The notes under the pieces: model-generated
What the model was told of the DNA's origin: nothing
Databases searched by the model: none
Seen by the model: the letters and a program-made list of their open reading frames with translations, nothing else
Source of the DNA: CAYXVJ01 sp964558445
GTDB taxonomy: Bacteria > Bacillota > Clostridia > Saccharofermentanales > Fastidiosipilaceae
Reading direction: 5' to 3'
Assembly: GCA_964558445.1 (NCBI GenBank)
Contig: CAZLEA010000051.1
Span: 1-11,316, forward strand
DNA length: 11,316 nt
Made by a program: the position numbers and the translations under genes
In this document: in pieces, positions 5,917 through 11,316 of the stretch
Layout: each line of letters opens with the position of its first letter
Position numbering within the stretch: position 1 is the first letter of the stretch

Positions 5917-7692
5917 ATGAGTAGTGCATATAGTAGCGGAACGATCGTCAAGATATCCGGGCCCCTGGTGGTTGCCGAGGGTATGCGCGATGTAAATATG
6001 TTCGACGTCGTCAGTGTCGGTGACTTGGGCTTGATCGGTGAAGTCATCGAGGTACACGGCGACCAAGCATCGATACAGGTTTACGAGGAGACGGCCGGTA
6101 TGAAGCCCGGCGAGACGGTTCGCTCCGAGGGTCATCCGCTCTCGGTTGAGCTTGCTCCGGGTCTGCTCGGACAGATCTTCGACGGTATACAGCGCCCCCT
6201 AAGCGTGATGTATGAAGAGGGCGGCAGCAACATCGAGCGCGGCGTCAAGGTCGAATCGCTGGACAAGAAGAAGGTTTGGCCGTTCGACACCCAGGTCGCG
6301 GTAGGTGACAGGGTCATCGCCGGCGACATCATCGGTGTAGTCCAAGAGACCGAGGTTATCTCACATAAGGTCATGGTTCCACCTCAGCTTAGCGGGACCT
6401 GGACGATCGAAGCGATCGAAGACGGCGACTTCACCATCACGGATACGGTCGCCAAGGTGCGAAACGAAGCAGGTGAGATTGCAGACATTCGGATGTTGCA
6501 GACCTGGCCCGTCAGGCGTTCCAGGCCTCACGCGGGCAAGCTTGCGCCGTCCGAACCCATGGTCAGCGGTCAGCGCATCGTCGATATGCTGTTCCCGATT
6601 ACAAGAGGCGGTACGGCCGCCGTTCCGGGCCCCTTCGGCTCCGGTAAGACCGTCATCCAGCATCAGCTTGCCAAGTGGGCCGACTCGGACATCGTCGTCT
6701 ACATCGGCTGCGGCGAGCGCGGTAACGAGATGACGGACGTCCTAAACGAATTCCCTGAGCTGATCGACCCCAGAACGGGTCGCAGTATGATGGCTCGTAC
6801 CATCTTGATTGCCAACACATCGGATATGCCGGTTGCGGCGCGTGAAGCGTCGATCTATACAGGCATCACGATTGCCGAATACTACCGTGACATGGGCTAC
6901 GCGGTCTCCATCATGGCGGACTCGACCTCGCGCTGGGCAGAAGCGCTGCGTGAGATGAGCGGCCGTCTAGAGGAAATGCCGGGTGACGAGGGTTACCCCG
7001 CGTACCTCGGTTCACGTATGGCTCAGTTCTACGAGCGCGCAGGTGCAGTCAAGGCGCTAGGTTCGGACGGACGCATGGGCTACCTCACCGCGATCGGTGC
7101 GGTCTCGCCACCCGGCGGTGACATGTCGGACCCGGTTGTCCAGGCGACGCTTCGCATCGTCAAGGTCTTCTGGAGACTAGACTCCGCTCTCGCCTACAAG
7201 CGCCACTTCCCGGCGATCAACTGGATCCAGAGCTACTCGCTCTACGATGAGAAGGCGACGGCATGGCTGGACGAGAACGTGAATCCGCGCTGGTCCGCCC
7301 GTCGCGAACAGGCGATGCATCTGCTCGCCGAGGAAGCGGAGTTAGAAGAGATCATCCGCCTTGTCGGTCAAGACACCTTGTCGACCGCGGACAAGATCAA
7401 GATGGAAGCGGCCCGCTCGCTGCGCGAAGACTTCTTGCATCAGAACTCCTTTGACGACGTAGATACCTATACGCCGCTCGAGAAGCAGTTCTACTTGCTC
7501 GATTTGATTCTGACCTATTTCGATGAGGCGACCGCTGCGGCGGAAGCCGGCGCATCAGCCCGTTCGCTCCTGAATCTGGAGGTGATGGAGGCGATCGGTC
7601 GTTACAAGATCGTCGATCCCGGCGAGGCCAAGCGTCGCTACGAGGAGATCCAAGACGAGATCAGAAGCGAAATCCGCCAGAAGCTGAAGTAA
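5917..7692 (+). CDS. ntpA: V-type ATPase catalytic subunit A
   Basis: 591 residues (E. hirae NtpA has 593). Order: N-terminal beta-barrel with GTIVKISGPLVVAEGM (8-23); the non-homologous bulge region specific to A subunits (about 110-190); nucleotide-binding domain with P-loop GPFGSGKT at 238-245 (K244 for phosphate); GCGERGNEMTD with catalytic E267; the Walker-B-type strand ending SIMADSTSRWAEALRE; and a helical C-terminal domain. All residues needed for ATP hydrolysis are present. Three copies alternate with B in the head. The start is ATG 5917, with AGGGAG (5905-5910) at 6-nt spacing. An ATG four bases upstream (5913) reads only three codons before TAG and is not the start. Gap to subunit F is 14 nt; no terminator or promoter seen between them. 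Confidence 0.98.
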   Translation: MSSAYSSGTIVKISGPLVVAEGMRDVNMFDVVSVGDLGLIGEVIEVHGDQASIQVYEETAGMKPGETVRSEGHPLSVELAPGLLGQIFDGIQRPLSVMYEEGGSNIERGVKVESLDKKKVWPFDTQVAVGDRVIAGDIIGVVQETEVISHKVMVPPQLSGTWTIEAIEDGDFTITDTVAKVRNEAGEIADIRMLQTWPVRRSRPHAGKLAPSEPMVSGQRIVDMLFPITRGGTAAVPGPFGSGKTVIQHQLAKWADSDIVVYIGCGERGNEMTDVLNEFPELIDPRTGRSMMARTILIANTSDMPVAAREASIYTGITIAEYYRDMGYAVSIMADSTSRWAEALREMSGRLEEMPGDEGYPAYLGSRMAQFYERAGAVKALGSDGRMGYLTAIGAVSPPGGDMSDPVVQATLRIVKVFWRLDSALAYKRHFPAINWIQSYSLYDEKATAWLDENVNPRWSARREQAMHLLAEEAELEEIIRLVGQDTLSTADKIKMEAARSLREDFLHQNSFDDVDTYTPLEKQFYLLDLILTYFDEATAAAEAGASARSLLNLEVMEAIGRYKIVDPGEAKRRYEEIQDEIRSEIRQKLK

Positions 7693-7704
7693 GAGAGAGA
7701 GAGT
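7692..7704 (+). promoter_or_regulatory. (AG)6 tract serving as ribosome binding site of subunit B
   Basis: The whole 12-nt spacer between the A stop (TAA, 7690-7692) and the B start (7705) is a dinucleotide run, AG x6 followed by T. It offers GAGAG as a degenerate Shine-Dalgarno but no GGAGG or AGGA core, unlike the neighbouring genes. Translation of B probably relies on this tract plus coupling to A. Confidence 0.6.
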
Positions 7705-9099
7705 ATGCCTAGACAATATCGCACAATAGAAGAAGTCGCCGGTCCTCTGATGCTGGTTCGCGGCGTCGAGGGCGTGGCCTACGACGAGATGGGTGAGATT
7801 GAGCTGCCCGGCGGCGAGCTTCGTCGCTGTCGCGTGCTGGAGATCAACGGCCAAGATGCCTTGGTTCAGTTGTTTGAGAGCGCGATCGGTATCAGCCCGG
7901 AGGAGAGCCAGGTTCGCTTCCTCGGCAAGGGCCTAGATCTGGCACTCGCGCCCGATATGCTCGGCCGCGTCTTCAGCGGCATGGGTACACCGATGGACGA
8001 TGCACCGCCCGTCATCCCCGAGTTTCGCCGCGACATCAACGGCAGCCCGTTGAATCCTGCCGCCAGAGACTATCCCAACGAATTTATCGAGACCGGTATC
8101 TCGGCCATCGATGGCCTGAATACCCTCGTGCGCGGACAGAAGCTGCCGATCTTCTCGGCGTCAGGCCTGCCGCATAACCAATTGGCCGCACAGATCGCCA
8201 GACAGGCGAAGGTGCTCGGCGACGACGAGGAATTCGCCGTCGTGTTCGCCGCCATGGGTATCACCTATGAGGATGCGGACTTCTTCGTCTCGGACTTCCG
8301 CCGCACGGGCGCGATCGAGCGAACCGTCTTGTTCCTGAACCTCGCGGACCAGCCCCCGATCGAGCGTATCTCTACGCCTCGTATGGCGCTGACTTGCGCG
8401 GAGTATCTGGCCTTCGACCTCGATATGCAGGTGCTGGTCATCTTGACCGATATGACCTACTATGCCGAGGCGCTGCGCGAAGTCTCCGCTGCCCGTAAGG
8501 AAGTGCCGGGACGCCGCGGCTACCCGGGTTATCTCTACACGGACCTCGCAGGTATCTACGAGCGCGCAGGCCGCGTCAAGGGGAAGAAGGGATCCATCAC
8601 CATGATGCCGATCCTGACCATGCCGGACGATGACAAGACGCACCCGGTTCCGGACCTTACGGGTTATATCACGGAGGGCCAGATTATCTTGGACCGCGGT
8701 CTGAATAACAGCGGTATCCGTCCGCCGATCGACGTTCTGCCGTCCCTGTCCCGTCTCAAGGACAAGGGTATCGGTGAGGGTAAGACCAGAGGCGACCATG
8801 CCAATGTCATGAACCAGCTGTTTGCCGCTTATTCTAGGGGCAAAGACGCCCGCGAGCTCGCCGTCATCCTCGGTGAGTCGGCGCTCTCCGAGATGGATCG
8901 GATTTATGCGGCGTTCTCGACAGCCTTTGAACAGAACTATCTCAACCAGAGTTTCGCACAAGATCGCGGTATCGAAGAGACGCTCTCTATCGGTTGGGAA
9001 CTACTCGGCATGCTGCCGGCAGCTGAACTGAAACGTGTCGACCAGAAGTGGATCGATCGCTACTACCCGACCAAGGAAACCGCGAAGACAGAAGAGTAG
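7705..9099 (+). CDS. ntpB: V-type ATPase non-catalytic subunit B
   Basis: 464 residues (E. hirae NtpB 458). The N-terminal barrel includes EEVAGPLMLVRGV (9-21) and the family block IDGLNTLVRGQKLPIFS. In place of a P-loop there is SASGLPHNQLAAQIA (from S151), the degenerate loop typical of B subunits. TDMTYYAEALREVSAARKEV and GRRGYPGYLYTDLA follow. LPSLSRL places an arginine at residue 350, exactly the number of the E. hirae NtpB arginine finger that reaches into the A-subunit active site. The C-terminal helical domain ends in a short charged tail (KTEE). Forms three A-B pairs around axle D/F and anchors the E-type stalks. ATG 7705 follows the A stop by 12 nt. Confidence 0.98.
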   Translation: MPRQYRTIEEVAGPLMLVRGVEGVAYDEMGEIELPGGELRRCRVLEINGQDALVQLFESAIGISPEESQVRFLGKGLDLALAPDMLGRVFSGMGTPMDDAPPVIPEFRRDINGSPLNPAARDYPNEFIETGISAIDGLNTLVRGQKLPIFSASGLPHNQLAAQIARQAKVLGDDEEFAVVFAAMGITYEDADFFVSDFRRTGAIERTVLFLNLADQPPIERISTPRMALTCAEYLAFDLDMQVLVILTDMTYYAEALREVSAARKEVPGRRGYPGYLYTDLAGIYERAGRVKGKKGSITMMPILTMPDDDKTHPVPDLTGYITEGQIILDRGLNNSGIRPPIDVLPSLSRLKDKGIGEGKTRGDHANVMNQLFAAYSRGKDARELAVILGESALSEMDRIYAAFSTAFEQNYLNQSFAQDRGIEETLSIGWELLGMLPAAELKRVDQKWIDRYYPTKETAKTEE

Positions 9100-9108
9100 G
9101 AGACGGAT

Positions 9109-9786
9109 ATGGCATCTAGGAATATCAGTCCGAATCGCATGGAGCTGATGCGGCTTCGTCGCGAGCTCGACGTGGCTCGTCGCGGCCACCGCTTGCTCAA
9201 GGATAAGCGAGACGGCATGATGCAGATCTTCCTCGAGCTCGCTCAGGAGAACGTGCGCCTCAGGAGAGAGAGCGACCGTCTCCTCGGGGAGGCCGCTGAA
9301 TCGATGGCGCTTGCCAGAGCGGTTCTCCAGCCGGAGATCCTCGGTGAGGCGCTGCAACTCGGCAGTCATCCCGTTAGCGTGCGGGTGGAGGAGCGCCAGA
9401 TTATGGCCGTTCCGCTACCCGAGATCGAGATCGAGGCCGATATCACAGAGGAGCAGCGCCTGCCCCGCTACGGCCTCGCGATGACGTCTGCCGATGTCGA
9501 TGTGGCGGTTGCTAGGCTGGGTCGTGCTCTGCCCGCGCTCTTGAAGCTTGCGTCCATCGAGAAGCAAGTGCAGCTGATGGCAGCAGAACTCGAGAAGACG
9601 AGGCGCCGCGTGAACAGCTTGGAGCATATCTTGATTCCGGATCTGGAGGAGAACATCCGTGCGATTCGTTTGAAGATGGATGAGAACGAGCGCGACAACC
9701 TGACCCGCTTGATGAAGGTCAAGGATATGATCACGGAGTCCGCGATCTTAGAACGACGGGCCAGAAATCAACAGGGCCAAGCCTAG
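9109..9786 (+). CDS. ntpD: V-type ATPase central-axle subunit D
   Basis: 225 residues (E. hirae NtpD about 210-230). Two long antiparallel helices with a short middle domain. The N-terminal helix carries SPNRMELMRLRRELDVARRG and HRLLKDKRD (residues 7-34), the strongest signature of the family. The C-terminal helix carries RRRVNSLEHILIPDLEENI and RLMKVKDMI. It turns inside the A3B3 head and binds subunit F, passing torque to subunit C and the K ring. ATG 9109 is preceded by TAGGAG, in which the Shine-Dalgarno overlaps the stop codon of subunit B (9097-9099), giving a 9-nt gap and coupled translation. It is the last ATPase gene; no homologues of E. hirae ntpH or ntpJ follow. Confidence 0.97.
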   Translation: MASRNISPNRMELMRLRRELDVARRGHRLLKDKRDGMMQIFLELAQENVRLRRESDRLLGEAAESMALARAVLQPEILGEALQLGSHPVSVRVEERQIMAVPLPEIEIEADITEEQRLPRYGLAMTSADVDVAVARLGRALPALLKLASIEKQVQLMAAELEKTRRRVNSLEHILIPDLEENIRAIRLKMDENERDNLTRLMKVKDMITESAILERRARNQQGQA

Positions 9787-9792
9787 TACCAA

Positions 9793-9832
9793 GAATAGAG
9801 CTTAGATAACACGAATAGAAGTTAGGATTGTA
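9793..9832 (+). repeat. imperfect 20-nt tandem repeat in the ntpD-mtnN spacer
   Basis: Two adjacent 20-nt units, 9793-9812 and 9813-9832, both begin GAATAGA, then two differing bases, then TTAG; 11 of the first 13 positions agree and the remainder diverges. They fill most of the 45-nt spacer. The second copy supplies TTAGGA, the only Shine-Dalgarno-like sequence ahead of the nucleosidase start at 9832; the first has TTAGAT instead. Confidence 0.5.
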
Positions 9833-10548
9833 TGACAGATAAGCCAGAGAAGAACGAAGTAGTAACGGAGCCCGTCATCGGCGTCATCGCCGCCATGCAA
9901 GTGGAGATCGAAGCGATTCGCGAGCTCATGACCGAGCCTCATGAGGAGGCGGACGGTCGCCTCGTGTTCACGGTCGGTCGTATCGATGGAAGAATTGTCG
10001 TCGTGACGGACTGCGGTATCGGACCTGTCAACGCGGCGATCGTCACGCAGAAGTTGATCTCGGACTACAAGGTGGATTCTCTGATTCATACGGGTATCGC
10101 GGGGGGACTCGATTCTTGCTTGGAGACCCAGAGCGTCATACTCGGCGAGAGTCTGATGTATCACGACTTCTCATCCGAGATCTTGGAGCACTTCTCGCCT
10201 TATATGAGCGAGTTCAAGAGTGATCCCGAGATGCTGGAGACCGCGAGGCAAGCCCTGCCGGAGGAGATGCACGTCCATGTCGGGCGCATCGTGACCGGTA
10301 ACAGCTTCGTGGCCGATTCTGTCTTGAAGGACAGCATAATAGAACGTGTCGGCGGACTGTGCGTCGATATGGAATCTGCGGCGGTCGCTCATACGGCGAG
10401 CGTCAACGATATTCCCTTCCTCGTTGTCCGCGCGGTCTCGGATATGGCCGATGAGGCAGCCGATGAGACGTATGAAGCGAACAAGTCGATCTCGGCTCGT
10501 GCGGCAGCAGATGTTGTCCTCGCGATGGTTCGGCATCTCGTGCTCTAA
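9832..10548 (+). CDS. mtnN: 5'-methylthioadenosine/S-adenosylhomocysteine nucleosidase
   Basis: 238 residues; catalyses release of adenine from methylthioadenosine and S-adenosylhomocysteine in the cytoplasm (methionine salvage, SAH detoxification, and the route to S-ribosylhomocysteine). Visible motifs align with E. coli MtnN: GVIAAMQVEIEAI gives E25 (E. coli E12), HTGIAGGLD is the phosphate/ribose-site loop, CVDMESAAVAH gives M180 and E181 (E. coli M173, E174), and VVRAVSDMAD gives catalytic D204 (E. coli D197). E. coli E172 is Asp here (D179). An N-terminal leader of about 14 polar residues precedes the usual start. Placed 45 nt after ntpD on the same strand with no obvious terminator between them, so it may be read from the ATPase transcript; the RBS (TTAGGA, short spacing) looks weak. 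Ends 16 nt before the converging CorA gene. Confidence 0.95.
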   Translation: MTDKPEKNEVVTEPVIGVIAAMQVEIEAIRELMTEPHEEADGRLVFTVGRIDGRIVVVTDCGIGPVNAAIVTQKLISDYKVDSLIHTGIAGGLDSCLETQSVILGESLMYHDFSSEILEHFSPYMSEFKSDPEMLETARQALPEEMHVHVGRIVTGNSFVADSVLKDSIIERVGGLCVDMESAAVAHTASVNDIPFLVVRAVSDMADEAADETYEANKSISARAAADVVLAMVRHLVL

Positions 10549-10550
10549 GC

Positions 10551-10583
10551 GATCCTTGCGTACGTTATAGGAGATCCTTGCGT
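10551..10583. repeat. 11-bp direct repeat spanning the convergent gene ends
   Basis: GATCCTTGCGT occurs at 10551-10561, in the 16-bp gap after the nucleosidase stop, and again at 10573-10583, inside the last codons of the CorA gene, a 22-bp period. Seen from the CorA strand, the coding sequence for its C-terminal Arg-Lys-Asp is repeated just past the stop codon. No rho-independent terminator (GC stem plus T-run) is visible for either gene here. Confidence 0.55.
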
Positions 10584-11316
10584 TTCAAGATGTAAGCGAG
10601 AACGAGACAGAGTACGCCCGAGAGGGCGAGCAGGATCCAGAAGGCCTGCGGGTTCCCGGAGATAGGGAGGGCCACGTTCATCCCCCAGAGACCGCCGATG
10701 ATGGTCGGAATCGTGATGATAAACGTAAGCGAGGTCAGCATCTTCATCGTGACGTTCAAGTTGTTGCTGATGATGGCCGAGAAGCTCTCGTTTAGCTGTT
10801 CAAGCATGGATGCCTCGCCCGAGACCATGATCTCCGCCTGCTTCGCTTCAATCAACAAATCATCTAGCCAAGTGACTTGCTGCAATTCTTGCGGCATGAG
10901 CTTGGCGTTTTTGATTGCGCCGAGGACGTCTCTGTTGACGGCTGTAGCGGTCTGGAAGCGAACGAGCGATTCTTGTAATTGGGAGATGGCCATAAGAAGC
11001 TCCGTCTTACCGGAGTGAGCCATCAGGCTCTCGATTCTCCTGCGACGCTCCTCGAGCACACGCGTATCGCGGATGAAGCGGCGATTGATCTCCCAGATGA
11101 GTAATTGGATGATAGCCTCCGGTGTATCGTAGGTCAGCAGGGGCTCGAGGCGGGAGAGATCGTCTTCGTTGTGCTTGCCCTCCGGATAGTGATCGGGACG
11201 GCGGCGCTCGGTAAACAGGTCGTCTAGGTTCAGCGGCCGCTCACTGACGGTGAGCAGCAAGTCACCCGTGCGGACGATCTGCAGGAGGCGACACGTGTAG
11301 GTGCCGCTCTCCTGTA
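10565..11316 (-). CDS. corA: CorA-family divalent metal ion channel (5'-truncated by window edge)
   Basis: 250 C-terminal residues are in the window; the frame stays open to the right edge, so the true start lies beyond it. The signature is complete: a long amphipathic helical region, then ISNNLNVTMKMLTSLTFIITIPTIIGG (stalk helix and first membrane segment), GMN (codons at 10684-10676) preceded by Trp rather than the usual Tyr, a short external loop, a second membrane helix (WILLALSGVLCLVLAYIL), and a basic tip KRKDLL. The GMN loop is the selectivity filter of these pentameric Mg2+/Co2+ channels. The part in view lacks only the N-terminal cytoplasmic alpha/beta domain. CorA relatives also include Zn2+ exporters (ZntB) and others, so the ion is not certain. 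Converges on the nucleosidase gene with 16 bp between stop codons. Confidence 0.9.
   Translation of the reverse strand, partial: QESGTYTCRLLQIVRTGDLLLTVSERPLNLDDLFTERRRPDHYPEGKHNEDDLSRLEPLLTYDTPEAIIQLLIWEINRRFIRDTRVLEERRRRIESLMAHSGKTELLMAISQLQESLVRFQTATAVNRDVLGAIKNAKLMPQELQQVTWLDDLLIEAKQAEIMVSGEASMLEQLNESFSAIISNNLNVTMKMLTSLTFIITIPTIIGGLWGMNVALPISGNPQAFWILLALSGVLCLVLAYILKRKDLL

Noticed and set aside
8161..8961. 266-codon open frame antisense to subunit B
   Set aside because: The + strand encodes a fully conserved B subunit over the same bases; the antisense reading is rich in Arg, Asp and His as expected for a shadow.
10565..11260. TTG at 11260 as a real start of the CorA gene, giving a 231-residue protein
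   Set aside because: The frame continues open to the right edge with no stop, and CorA proteins need an N-terminal cytoplasmic domain; the gene is simply cut by the window.
1..11316. CRISPR arrays, tRNA or rRNA genes, insertion sequences, attachment sites, a novel defence or accessory system
   Set aside because: No regularly spaced repeats, no tRNA-like cloverleaf, no transposase or integrase motifs; nearly the whole window is accounted for by conserved housekeeping genes.

Overview
The window is dominated by one complete V-type (A/V-type) ATPase operon on the + strand, running from about 782 to 9786. It is flanked by two partial genes on the - strand and followed by a small nucleosidase gene. 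Subunit order is H(G-like)-I-K-E-C-F-A-B-D, which is the order of the Enterococcus hirae ntp operon (ntpF-I-K-E-C-G-A-B-D) without the ntpH/ntpJ tail. This layout and the Shine-Dalgarno-rich gene starts suggest an anaerobic or fermentative bacterium, most likely a Bacillota/Clostridia-type lineage with fairly high G+C (judged by eye, not computed). The taxonomic call is inference and weak.

Layout. 1-560 (-): 5' two-thirds of an alpha/beta-hydrolase (HGGGW, acetyl-esterase/HSL type) running off the left edge. 561-781: divergent control region with a strong hydrolase ribosome binding site, a hairpin beside it, and weak promoter-like boxes facing the ATPase. 782-9786 (+): nine ATPase genes, tightly packed. 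There are overlaps at H/I (14 nt), E/C (4 nt) and C/F (4 nt), gaps of 9-14 nt at F/A, A/B and B/D, and larger spacers only around subunit K (88 nt before it, 45 nt after it). 9832-10548 (+): 5'-methylthioadenosine/S-adenosylhomocysteine nucleosidase. 10565-11316 (-): C-terminal part of a CorA-family divalent-cation channel, converging on it and running off the right edge.

How the genes work together. A and B form the catalytic head. D and F form the central rotor axle. C is the socket to the membrane ring. K is the ion-carrying ring. I is the membrane stator holding the essential arginine (R562). E and the first small gene product form the peripheral stalks. Catalytic residues are all visible: P-loop and E267 in A, and the arginine finger R350 in B. 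The K ring carries the full ligand set known to bind Na+ in E. hirae NtpK (L64, T67, Q68, Q119, E148 here), so the machine is probably sodium-coupled. Whether it works as a pump or a synthase cannot be read from sequence.

I did not find a convincing new biological system. The points worth a second look are modest: repeated sequence cassettes at gene junctions, an (AG)6 tract acting as ribosome binding site of subunit B, an acidic tail on subunit F, an extended C subunit, an insertion in the esterase, and short tandem repeats around the nucleosidase gene.
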